Shown here: piece after piece, positions 30,535-43,300 of the stretch
Numbering within the stretch: the first letter of the stretch is position 1
How the letters are laid out: each line of letters begins with the position of its first letter
Assembly (NCBI RefSeq): GCF_964340395.1
Contig: NC_135556.1
Coordinates: 18,933,142-18,997,141, forward strand
Length of the DNA stretch: 64,000 nucleotides
Source of the DNA: Glandiceps talaboti
Taxonomy: Eukaryota; Hemichordata; Enteropneusta; Spengelidae
Direction of reading: 5' to 3'
Made by a program: the position numbers and the translations under genes
The notes under the pieces: model-generated
The model's database searches: none
Told to the model about the DNA's origin: nothing
What the model saw: the letters and a program-made list of their open reading frames with translations, nothing else

Positions 30535-30960
30535 CATGGGCATGTTAATTTCTTGAAGTCATGGCATGGATGCGTGTTTACTTCTTGAAGTCATGACATT
30601 GACATATTAATTTCTTGAAGTGATGACCATGTCCATTTCTTGGAACCGTAACATGTGCACATGTTCACTTCATGATTCCATGACATAGCCATGTTATTTT
30701 CATCAAGTCATGACATGCACGCATGTTTATTTCTTGAAGCCATGGAGACATGTTAATTTCTTGAAGCACTAACATGAACACTTTTACTTCTTGAAGCCTT
30801 GACATGAACGCGTTAATTTCTTGAAGCCATGACATGAACATATTAACTTCTTGAAGCCATGACATGAACACATGTTAATTTCTTGAAAACATGATATGGA
30901 TAAATGATCATTTCTAGAAACAACACAACAATGTCCATTTCTTGAAGACACACACACACA
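30535..30960. repeat. Degenerate minisatellite, about 30-34 bp unit
   Basis: Diverged tandem units contain 'tcttgaagccatgacatg' and 'aacacatgttaatt'. The array lies 0.3-0.7 kb beyond the NUP58 stop codon on that gene's 3' side, so it may fall within the NUP58 3' UTR. A minus-strand AATAAA (30726-30731 read on plus as TTTATT) is inside it. Confidence 0.85.
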
Positions 30961-31250
30961 TGTTCATTTCTCCTCAGAGTATTTGACATGACTTCTTGTG
31001 GGCTTCACCATGAAATGAAATGTGATTCACAAGCCTGTTATCCTTATTGCAGGTACATTTAAGCATTTCAGATTCAGCTTGCTACATACTGGCAGATCAT
31101 CACCATACATGTTGAACTTTAACCTTTCAACTTTGGAATCCAGTGTCTTGTTTCCAAATCATGACATGTTTCCAGATTGTCTTTCTTGAGTTCTGTGATC
31201 AAGAGTTCACAAAATTATATTTTTTGACCGATACAATACTTTGTTACACA

Positions 31251-31399
31251 TTATTTTTTGCCTCGTTTACTGGCAGGTGGCTTTTGGAGTGTGAAAGGTT
31301 TGGCTGCTCCAAAAGTGGCAGGATTAGTAGAAGCACCAACACTGAATGTTCCTAATCCACCAGCTGAAGTGGCTGTTGTTGCACTGCCAAATGTTGAAC
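31251..31399 (-). CDS. NUP58: NUP58 coding exon 11 (residues 767-815 and stop)
   Basis: Acceptor 'attctgtag' on the minus strand. It encodes two FG motifs (STFG, ATFG) and the basic C-terminus FTLQKPPASKRGKK, a family hallmark, then TAA. Confidence 0.95.
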
Positions 31400-34300
31400 C
31401 TACAGAATAGCAAACAAAGAAGTTAGCGTGATGGGGAGTCAGAGTGAGTTTGGGGTAGGGATGGTATGAAATACACTTTACGTATTGGAATATATTAGTC
31501 ATGGTTACCCAGACTCTCCCCCTGGGTGCTTCACTAAGAGACCCCCGGACAAGTCTGTGGACACATAATCCAAAGTTTTCTGCACTGGATCTAAAGCCCA
31601 CAGCAGTGTATTTTCGGAATACTTCATGGTCAACTTTAGTAATAGGTACATTTGTGGTTGAAACGGACAGGTTCATTCATGATAGGTACATTGGTGGTGA
31701 TATACACTGTAACAGGTTCATTCTGATGGGGTGGGGTGGGGGTGGGGGTGAAGTGAGTAGCATGCTTTATTGGGTGCCTTTGTACGGGTCCTATTCATGA
31801 CACTTGATAACAGAATGTACCTGCAGTACCGGCACCAAATCCACCAAATGATGTTGACCCTGTGGTAGGTCCCGCACTCAAACTGCCACTCAGACTGGAG
31901 AATCCAGATTGTTTAGTACCTCCAAATGTGCTGCCTCCTCCTCCTCCTGCTGTAGCTCCAAATGCACTACTTGTGTTTATAAGTCCAGTTCCCAGTCCTC
32001 CTGTTGTTGCAGTATTCAGTCCCTTAGCTCCTAGCCCTGTACCTGCCAACCCAAGTCCTGTTCCAAGCAATGAACCAAATGCCCCTCCTCCAAAGGTGGA
32101 CCCCGTCAGTGCAGTGGCAGTGCCCAGTCCTGCAGCAGCTCCTGTGACAAAACATGAAAGTTGGCATGAAGTAAGACGCAACTATTGTCACACGGGTATG
32201 ATAACACACAATTCATTATGGTAAAAATAACTGGTAGCTAGTTTCCTAATATCACAAAAATGTACTTAAATCAGCCAATCATGAACTCCTTACCTCCGGG
32301 TTTCTGGGCTGCATTCATTGCTGTTGCCATGGCAGCAGCTGCTGCACTGGACATACTGTCAAATGGAGTTGGTCCTAACATTTCTTTGGGTAATTTCTGC
32401 TGTCTTTCTGCCAATTTCCGCCTTTCTGCAAATATATCAACGGTTTCTCCATGGAATATTTTCCTATAGTTTAAATAGTGTTCTTTTTGTGCCTGACAAG
32501 AAAAAAGTAAACATGACATTATTCTTCTATCACAGACAGACAGATATAAAAATTTATTCTAGTGTTAACATGTCAATCCACCATACTTAGTTTTGACTTT
32601 CACACACCATCAATGCTATGACAGTCTAAGTCAATGCTAAACCCATTGACTTCTCATCTATTCAGATTGAATTTATAAGTTTATCAGTCAGTGCTGTTGT
32701 CAAGCAAAATATAACCAGATGTGATCACCACTTTCTTAATATTTAACATGATCACAACAACCACCATGACAACCGCTACCAACATCACCATGAAGACTAC
32801 TACACTGACCAATAAAACTACTTATTTTATACTTCATCTCATCACCATCAAAACTACTACCACTACCAACATCAAAACTACTACTACCACCATCACCATC
32901 ACCACCACCACCACTACCACCACCACCACCACCACCACCACCACCACAAATCACCACTATTTAAACTACCACACTGACCATTACATCAAACCATATCTTA
33001 CCTTGACCACTTCATGTACTGTTTGTAACTGTGCTGCTATAGCTATAAATGCTTCATGTAATCGGAATATAAGGATTGACAGTTCTACAGAGAGAAAACA
33101 CATGTCAATGATACCAAACTGTAAGTCAATAAACCAAACATTCTTCTCTGTGCTTTGAAAACTGAAATAAGACTGTTTGATGCAACATATATAGTCTTTT
33201 AGTAAGACCTTGGAACCTGGGGGGGGGGGGGGGGGGGGGGGAGATTGCTGAATAAAGCTCACAGGTAAATGAGTACATTTGTACCTCTGTCTGGGCATAG
33301 CGCCCTCAGTGGCAACCGTTGCTCTCCTTTAGAGTAAGCAGAGCCCAAGGGGTCTAGTACCTACACTATAACATATATAGGAACAAGTGCCAAGACAAGA
33401 AAAGATTTAATGAGTATCTGTTATGACTTAATTTTCAGACATTCTGTTTAGAATTAGATTAACAAAACCCCTTTCACTGTTGAACCCTATCATCACTCAA
33501 TCCTTTTCTTACCTTGTGGTGTATAGCCTAGTGGTTGTTCTAAAGATGTTAAATGACTTTCAAGTTCTTCTATCTGTACTCTGTACAACTGCATTTGACT
33601 CTCAAATTCTTCTATAAGTCTTTGGAAATACCTGTCAAAATAACATATATGTAACAATTACAATTAAAATCATGAAAAATGAAACAAAATGATTTGAATT
33701 GTAGATGCTTGACCACCTACAAGGCAAATGATGGTTTATACTCAGTAACAAGTAGAGATGAAACCCGCTGTATCATGAGTATTTTCACACCAGATGAAGT
33801 AAATATTGGGGAATAATATTATGTTTGTTCAAGCTGAAGTTATGAAAAACTATGAAAAATACTTGTAACTTTTTGAACATTTTAACCCATATCTATATTT
33901 CAAATGCTTCAATGATAGCATGCTTCTTTTGTGATTAGAACCTAAAAATAAATTTCTCACTCCAAGTCTCGTTCTCTCTCTGAACGCACACAGGTAAGCT
34001 TGTGTGTGTTATAAAATATCAGTTGCCAAACTTACTCTGATGGTGCTGTGTTCTCTAACTGTAAGGCTAGTGGAATGTCTTTAGTTCTCTGGGAAACCTC
34101 CGCATTCCTCAATTCTTGATAAGTTTCTTCTTTAAGTTTATGTACAGCTGAGGCGTTCCTCTGCAGACCATTGGACACGACAGCTAAGGCTTGCTTTATG
34201 CATACAATATCTTCTTGTACCTTAGCCATAGGTTTGGCTGAAAATCTTGTGTTCTCTTCCCGAATATCCCTCTGTTTTTTGACATGACCTCTGCAATGAC

Positions 34301-37300
34301 AAATACAGTTAAAAGGGACGGTGATACTCAGTACAGGTTTTCATTGAAAATTGACTAATTACTAAATTTTTCAAAGTCAAAGATACATTTTAGATAGCCT
34401 GTTTACTGTGTGGTTGTGTTACATCGTTAGTTCTTGTACCTCCTAGCTCTTGTGTCTATGATTTTCATGTTTACCCTTCAAACTTATGCAGGTAGCCACA
34501 ACCTCAAAAGGTGTAATTAAACAACCCTATGTTAATTTACATAAATACATGTAAATTTCATGTAAATTATCACACATACATGTATTGCTTACACAAGGCA
34601 GGGTCAAGGTTCAATTGACTCCTGTGTTCACCCCTCAGTTGTGTGTACATTTACATAATGACTTCATTTGAATAATCAGTCTGATTTTGTTTCAGGCACT
34701 GCCCTCTGCAATTAATTAAGTTACTAAGTGTATATTTTCAAATCATAATTATCAACTTGTTCATTACAAGCGGTGGATATGAGAGATGTTACGTATTAGA
34801 GCTAATGATGTAACACAACCTTGTAAACTGGCTACATTTTAGAGGTAAGGGAGTCACTATTCAGATACGTTACTACAATAAACAGTGAAAGAAAGTTATA
34901 AACTGCAAATCAAATTAGATAATGTATTTACTTACTTGAAATGTTGTACTGTTCTACTAATAGGTTCTGGTAGTGGTGTTTCCTTCAAGGCTTTATGGTC
35001 ACTGTGAAGACACATTGGAATACTTGGGATTATTTTCACATTATGATTGTAAAATTTTTTTAATCTCTTATTGAGTTATTTACAAGAAAATACCGGAACT
35101 ATGAATACAAAATTTAACCAAATTCAATCACTGAAGATAAATATTGAAATGCACCTGTTTATGCAAACTTGTCCTCTCAAACCTGTTAAATCCTAGGGTT
35201 TTCCTTAAGTACACCTGTTCCCGAAGTATGGCTGTTATACCCTGGTGTTTTCATTAATACACCTGTTATACCCTGGTGTTTCCCTAAATACAACTGTTAC
35301 ATCCAGATGTTTCTGTAAATTTACACCCTGCTATTTTCCTAAGAACTCCTGTTATATCCTACAGGCCTGATGTTTCCCCATTACTGGGACAAGCCATTAG
35401 CCAAGCAAGTGGACTTGTTATCAAAGAGTACCAATATTTACACGTGATGATGGGCTCTTACATAACACAAGTAAACAGCTGTAAAAGTGTAGTTCACAGC
35501 GTAAGATCATTTCTAAGGAGTGAGTCAATTGAGGCAAACCTTATCGCCGTCTTATATCAGTTGTTATCAATTTATTAGGCTATTATAAGTAACGCTACAA
35601 ACAGCTTTAGAGATGCAAACAACTTTTATGACACCCGTTTTCGCCAGGCAAGCCCGCGGGTTTGTTGCACTTGGACCGCTAATGGTTTGTGACTGTCATG
35701 CTAAATTCAGATGTTATACCCTAGTGTTTTCCTCCGAAAACCTGTTACACCCTGGTGTTTTCCTAAGAACTCCTGTTATACCCTGCAGGCCTGATGTTTT
35801 CCTAAATACAGCTGTTACATCCAGGTGTTTCTGTAAATACCCCTGTTACACCCAGGTGTTTTCCTTAGTACACCTGTTACATCCTGTTGTTTCCCAAAGC
35901 CTACTTATCCAATTCTGTCATTTTGTTAAATTAAGTGTCCAAAACAGGTCTATGGGTGAGTAATGGTTTTCTCATTAACACATTATTGGTAGATGGTTGC
36001 AGTATTTCCTGTAGGTATATGGTTGCTGACATTTTTGTTTATTGGATTACTTTCAACAAAGGTTTGGAGAAAATACATATACTATTACCATGAAAGAAAT
36101 ATGCAGAGAGGTTACATGTTCAAGACATGTTCAAATATGCATTGAGTTTATACAGTCTAGCAGGCAAATGAGATTCCCTTATCTACAAAAAAATACTGTT
36201 TTTTTGGCCTTGACTGCTTTCTGAATGATAAGATAGTAACTGAGGTCATACGTTGCTTTTTATAATATTCACCGGCCATACAGGAAATACACAACAACAT
36301 GTTTGGCCAAACTGGAAATACAGAATGTTAAGTTTAGATCAGAAAACATTTAGCTACAAATATATGTTTGAAAGTTTGACAATTACAATGTTTGAATGTG
36401 ATCATCTTGTATTAGTTTAAATACTACAATGTAGACCATATCAAGCCTTCAAGGGTTCATAACCCTATACAACCAAACCAACCAATCAATATTTATTGAG
36501 AGTCAAGTAGTGACACGGCCAGTGTGCAAATACATATACAGTCAAATGAGAAACTTATAGTCATAGACCTCATGTAATAATCATTACTACATATATTTGA
36601 TTGCAACATTGACTTCAATGAATGGAGAATACTGTCAACCAATCATCAGTGAACCTGTAGCTAAATCAGCCTGGATTATAGAGTTTCTGGATACAATTTA
36701 AAAAGTTGTGGAAATACTTCAAACTACAGGTATGTTTGTACTATGGAAGGTAAATGGGAGAATGAAATATCAATGTGTAAATCGTTACATTTAGGGTTAA
36801 TTTATGTAATTAATGTTGTCAAGTACTCTGGTCTAAATCAATGGCAAAGAAACTTACACAAAATATGCATTGCAGTTTCTTTGGCGATGTTTATATCTGA
36901 TCTAATGTTGTCCTATTACCAACTATGTGATGTTTCACTGTACACAAAGTTTTCATTATATTAGTTCAAGAAAGTTAGGTAAAATTTACAGTAAAAGATA
37001 AACTGATCAGGAAGCTAGATAAACTACCTTGACTTGTCTCCTGTGGATGATGTGCCTGTTCCTGTAGTTGTAGTGGTTTGGTCAATACCGCCCAGTCCCC
37101 TACTTGCAGTACTGGTGGCAGTAGTAGTAAGTCCTCCTAGTCCAGTGGCTGTTGTTCCACCAAGCCCCCCTAAGCCGAGTCCACTGGTGGTGGTAGTTGT
37201 TCCCAGTCCACCTAATCCTAGTCCAGTTGTGGCTGTACTTGTGCCAAGGCCACCCAAACCCAATCCTGAAGTTCCAGTTGTTGAAGTTAACCCACCCAAT

Positions 37301-40300
37301 CCTAAACCAGTACCCGCAGTGCTGGTACTAAGTCCACCCAGGCCAAGCCCACCAGCAGTACTTGTAGTTGTGCCTAACCCACCTAACCCCAATCCCGTTG
37401 TAGCTGTGCTAGTTCCTAGCCCACCTAAGCCAAGTCCAGAAGTAGTTGTACTTGTTCCAAGCCCACCTAACCCAAGTCCAGTAGTTCCTGTGCTTGTACC
37501 TAATCCAAGCCCAGTAGCGGTACCTGTACCCAGTCCAAGACCAGTACCTGTGGCACCTGTACCCAGCCCAAGTCCAGTAGTTGTTGTGCTTGTACCCAGT
37601 CCAAGACCAGTACTTGCAGTTCCAGTACCCAGCCCTAATCCTGGTAATGCTGTACTTGTACCTAAACCAAGTCCAGTACTTGGAGTGGCTGTACCAAGAC
37701 CTAATCCAGCAGTAGCAGTACCGGCACCAACTCCAGCTGTGCTGGTACCCAGTCCTCCGAGTCCAAGGCCAGTACCTGTACTTGTTGCCCCAAGACCAAC
37801 TCCTCCACCTAAACCAAGTCCAGTAGAAGTAGGTGCAGCAGTTCCAGTTAAGGATGACATGCCTGCAAGACACATTGTATCGTTAATATATGGATGAGTG
37901 AAAGCACCACAAAAATATGACAAAATGTATTGATTTTTATAACTAATTACTATGATGCTATGTACAACACAGTACAGTAGTATAACAGTAGTATATTATA
38001 CCAAACTGTATTACTTTAAAGGGGAACACCACCCAAGGAAACATTTATTTTCATAAAATTTGGGTTCTTGAGTCATTCATGATTTCACATCACCTACATT
38101 TTTCGCGACTGCCAGGAAACACCAAACTGAAACTATTTTTCATCTCCATTGTTCTTTCATTGGTACACCATATCCCAAAAGGTTTTGGCAGATATGAATA
38201 TGGATTAGATGAACGCTAATATTCACAACTCCTAAGTGCTTATTTCCTTCGGATAAATAGTCACAAATCTGCATTATTCATCTCGTATGATATCGTGAAA
38301 TGACTCTCTAGAACCCAAAATTTATGAAAATAACTTTCTATCCTGGAGTGGCTTTCCACTTTAATTAAATTGTACAGTATGGTTTTTTGTTCATTATTTC
38401 CAGTACCTTATTGCTTACTCTATCGGTGCATGATTAAATATCAAAGTACCACCTTTGTCCTGAGTACACACACTGATACATAGAGTTCAAAGTCTTATCA
38501 TGTCCATATAGCAACTCACTTGACTCATGGGAAGTATGTCAAGCACACTTTGTAAATGTTCAAAACCACGATGTACATTGGATAACATTTGCAGTGTTTT
38601 AGCTAGCTGTATACCTTGCTGTATAGCTGAACGATTTTTCTTCTTTAAAAACCCAAACAGTATTCTCACAAAATTAATAAATTACTACAAAAGAGACACT
38701 ATACGAGTTAATCAATGGCTGACATCATTTGTACTAAAGCTGCACTCGGTGTAATTGGAGTATTTTTTTCAATCAGACACCGATTCTGCACATTGTTAAA
38801 ATACAACTTTTAGACATTGTACATGTTAATTAGAGGTTGATTTTATCCACAGGTAGTACAGTAACAAGTTGAAATTGTAATCATGTTGGGGGCGCTGATT
38901 TTAGGGTGTGGACCCAAAATTAAATTAGATTGGATTTATTGTATGGTACCATTATGTGTACAACTATACAAATGTGTTCACCCACAGGTGATTCAATACT
39001 GTTCAGGGTGTATGATATTACGACTAAGTTATTATAACTAACAAGACAGTATTGAAAAATGTCCCAGTTGCAACTAGTACAGCTTTAAAGTTCTATGATA
39101 AGATGTTGACAACTGATGCAAAACCTTGTTTTTTCTTAATTTTGGGTGCTGACCCAATGTTACCTTTTCTTCATGTTTATGCTGTTGTACAAAATGTGTA
39201 GAGGTACACAGACAAATTTATTTAGAGTGAACTAATTCATCATACATGTACTTTGGGATGTACAGCAGCATCAAGAATAACTGCTGAAAGTATAGTCTAG
39301 TTTATGACTTCACAATTCACAATTGCACGAATTGAGATTCCAATGAAAGAATCTTTCCATCCACCTGATTACGTGCAATTATTATACACACAAAGTGAAG
39401 TTATCTAAATCTTGACTCTTCACTCAAGTAATGGCACAGTATCTAAGTAGTTAACAGACAATACTGGACAAAATGAAATTGGCCTGTGCGTGTCAGAGAT
39501 ATGGCTTCTTCTGTTGGAGCTGAATAAGGAAACAAACCAAACTAATACACACATAAAACTAAGTATGGGTACACCATATTTGGTGCAATTTGGGAATTTA
39601 TTACAAATGTAGGTCCATTTTACCCTATCTTTTGGACTACTACATGGCAATTGGAGTAATACTAGTGTATGTTTCACATTATGAAGTGACTACCACATGT
39701 AATTATTAACTTGGAAAGTAATTTAAATAACATTATTATGACACTTTAAATGGTATTATTTTATCTAGACAGTTTACACTCAGTCTTGATTATGATGAAT
39801 ATCTGCACACAGGTTTACATCATTTTATTGTGTACAATTTACACCAGGTACAGTTAGCATTACTAGAACAATGGCATGTTCCTTTCCAACACAATCCCTT
39901 CAACAATTCACATGCTTTGCCATGTCTGAAGTCATACACACAATTTGGATGAATCCCTGCATATGTAGAAATTATACTAAGCAATTATAGCATATTTTTT
40001 ATTTAGAAGTATGTTAGTGATGGAATAATCCATGCAGAAAAGTCATTTTTGAATTTTATGAAACATTTCCAGGGTTAGAGTGTTTGCCATCATTATAGTT
40101 AGCTTTGCAATCTTCAAAACTGGAAGATTCCCTTCTTTTCTTGGCACATGAGTATATATATGCACAGAACAACCTCTGGATCTCTAGGGGTGAATTACCA
40201 AGGGTTTCTAATTCAATTTTCTATTTTAAAAAAGACAAGAATTACAGAGTGAGAGGCTTTCATCATTGTGTGTAACATGTACTGACATGGCCAATTAACC

Positions 40301-43300
40301 CATTCATCCGTCAACTTAATGATTGATAAGAAATGTTCTCAAATACTGGCCACTTGAAATGGCTGCAGCCATCTTTATAATATATATTGATAACTGTATA
40401 ACGAATGTGTTCTTGATTGTCGCCAATCAATTAGCCATGTCACGACATCTTACATACACAGAAATCTTTTTAGTGTCTGTAAGTTTTTGATATGAGGAAA
40501 AAAGGGAGATTATTAGTACACCATTGTCCAAAGAAAACAAATTCAAGGTGGCATACTGAATACACGACACTGTATCTCATACACTTTACAAACTACATGT
40601 ACAGGGTGTACACTACTCTTGAATTTGTAATTTATGTGTGGCATGCATTATCAGGAGGAATACAATACATGGACCATTAATACAAGTTTGCAACTGCAGC
40701 GATTTATGTTATAAACCTTAAGAGTATACCTGTGACAGCAGATGTTGCAGACCCTAAAGGCGCTACTGGGGCTGCGACTGGGGCCATTCCCAACCTTGTA
40801 GCTGTGTTAGTCCGAGTGGTTGGCTTTGCAATGCCAACACCCAACCCTGTGCCCCTCACAGCTGAACCAGCAGCTGCAGTTGATGCCCCAACTGCAAGTC
40901 AATAAAGATGCACATTACAGTCAAAGATACATTGATAAGCTGGCCAACAACACATTACACAATAAAACATGCATCAATAAAAAGCAGTAGGTTATTCATT
41001 AGAAGCACAAACCAACTAAGTGTTTTCACCACCAAAGATTTAAGAAAGATAATCCTAGAGTGGTAGAACCCAAGTATCAAGAGTTTAATCTTAATCCCAT
41101 ATGGTTATAATCTTAATCCTATATGGTTATAATCTTACTGTAATCCCATAAGGTTGTTTACCACAAATTTTAATCCTGACTAACAAAAGGCATATTTTAC
41201 ATCTGGGGACAACACTTGAAATATGATGATTTGCATGGCGTGTTCAAAATAAATCAATTTGATAATCGTACTGTACAAGATCTCCTTCAAACCATTGATG
41301 GTAGAAATCAAGCATATGAAATAAACGACTATAATAATAAGTACATTTCAGTACATTACCTAGTGAAGGTGCAGATAAACTAGGAGTACTTGAAAAGAGT
41401 CCGCTCACAGATCCTGATGTCGAGGCTGGAGCAGCACCAAGTAGTCCAGCACCACCAGTATTGGCAGTAGTTCCACCAAAATTAAAACCACCAGTAGTAC
41501 CACCAGCTCCTGTTGCACTGAATAAGATCAGAATATACAAGGGAATATAAATTGCACTAAACTTCATGTATATATAGTAATCATAATTTATCATCAATTC
41601 TGACTCTACATCAGCAGCATCCCCTCTCACAGTTTGTGTTTCCCCATTTTATGGTAAATTTGACCAGACATCGCAGAAACTGTGTTTGTCACACACATAT
41701 TTTTATCTTTGATGCTACCATATTTAACAGACAAGGATATTTCTCTAGACATGTAAACTAATTCAAAATAATTGTACCACGTTGCTACTAATGTGAATGT
41801 CTTTGAGATCGTGTATAAATTCTCTTCTTCTAGTGGACTGAAATCAATTTTAACATTATGCAACTATCTATACTTTACTTCAATGGAAGCACTGTATTAC
41901 ATTTGCTCCTATTTTGTTGTCTTTTCTAAGTCAGGATGCCTTGTGTGTGTTCTTTTATCTACCAATGTATGTAGTAGTAGAAGTAGTATCAAAGATAAAG
42001 CATGACCAACTCAGATTTTGTGATGTCTGATGAAACTCACAGGAAGAAAAACATATGCCATTTAAGTCCTTGCAGAAGGAGTAAGTCAGGACTCAATTCT
42101 CACAATTGAGTCCTGTACTCTGTCAGCAGGACTACTGGTGTCTGACAAGGTAATGGCCATCCTATCCTTACACTACTGAACATGAAATCCAAAGACAACT
42201 CTCACAATCAGAAGTTTGGTAGTTTGTAATTACACACATGGGTGAGTGGGGTTTGAATGAATATTCCTTGTTTGTTTGTCTGGCTGGCTGGTATCGATGT
42301 ACATTCTGTTCGTCATTCCAGTTTGATTGACCATAGAAGTACATGTATAACCCATGGGTTATATTTTCATGGACTGACCTAGTATCCCAGTAACAAGTCT
42401 TCAAATCCACAAATTCTACTCAGAAAGAAAGGGCTAGTGTTACTGGCTTGATAGCTTATTCTGTCAATATTATATAAAATGAATAACCTGAAGACAACTC
42501 CCCACCCCCACTCCCAAATGAAATTTTGGGTAATCCTGACACTAACTTCATTTTAGTTGGGAGGTTGGTAAAAATGATTACCACATACTGAACTTGAACA
42601 TCAGTTATAAATGACATACAATAAATTAATATAAATCCTTAAATTTCAATCAATGGTTAAAAATGTGAATACCTAATCATATCATTGTCAATATAGCTAT
42701 ATACACATTCACAGTAGTCCTGCTTGCAGACACTGTACAGCATGAGATTATGATAATGTCGCTAAGAGAAGGAAAGGAACATTGGCTGAATCAAGTATGA
42801 CTTTCATCTGCAAGCAGGACTATATGTACAGGGGATTGAAATCACACTGTAAGGAAACAATCTATATTTAAAAGATGTCTTTTTGATCCATAGCAATTAG
42901 TTCATGAGTTTAATATTTCCTAAGTTCTCAAAATGTCTTTCTCATCAACTGTCGCTTAGTAATCAGCACACGATTAACGTTTAACTTAACATAAACAATG
43001 CATACAAATGTACATGATGTAACATTGTAATTTGTACATTCACTGCATGTTATCGCACGCTATGATGGTGTGAATGTCGTGATTACAAATCAGGACTACA
43101 AAGCGGACAACGACTCAACAAACACTGCACAGAACTAGCATTTCATCATCTTCTGTTCATTATTATTAGCTTGCCAGTGTGAAATTGCATTTGCTCTGCG
43201 TAACTGATCGTTTTATGTTACAGAAATGCCAGAGACATGCTTCAGATTCTAATTAACGTTCGAACTACATATCATTTTCATATATAACCACGTCGTTTCA

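Noticed and set aside
29080-30960. CRISPR-like array of regular repeats
   Set aside because: The units are contiguous, with no unique spacers between conserved repeats, and the DNA is eukaryotic. These are minisatellites.
32721-33158. Thr-rich and Gly-rich frames over the ACC repeat
   Set aside because: Trinucleotide repeat artefact overlapping NUP58 exon 8 on the opposite strand.
35613-35963. 116-codon plus-strand frame
   Set aside because: Mostly minisatellite, and antisense to NUP58 in its intron.
37034-37897. 287-codon plus-strand open frame rich in Pro and Val
   Set aside because: It is the antisense shadow of the NUP58 GLGLG exon, whose minus-strand frame has matching splice sites and family flanks.
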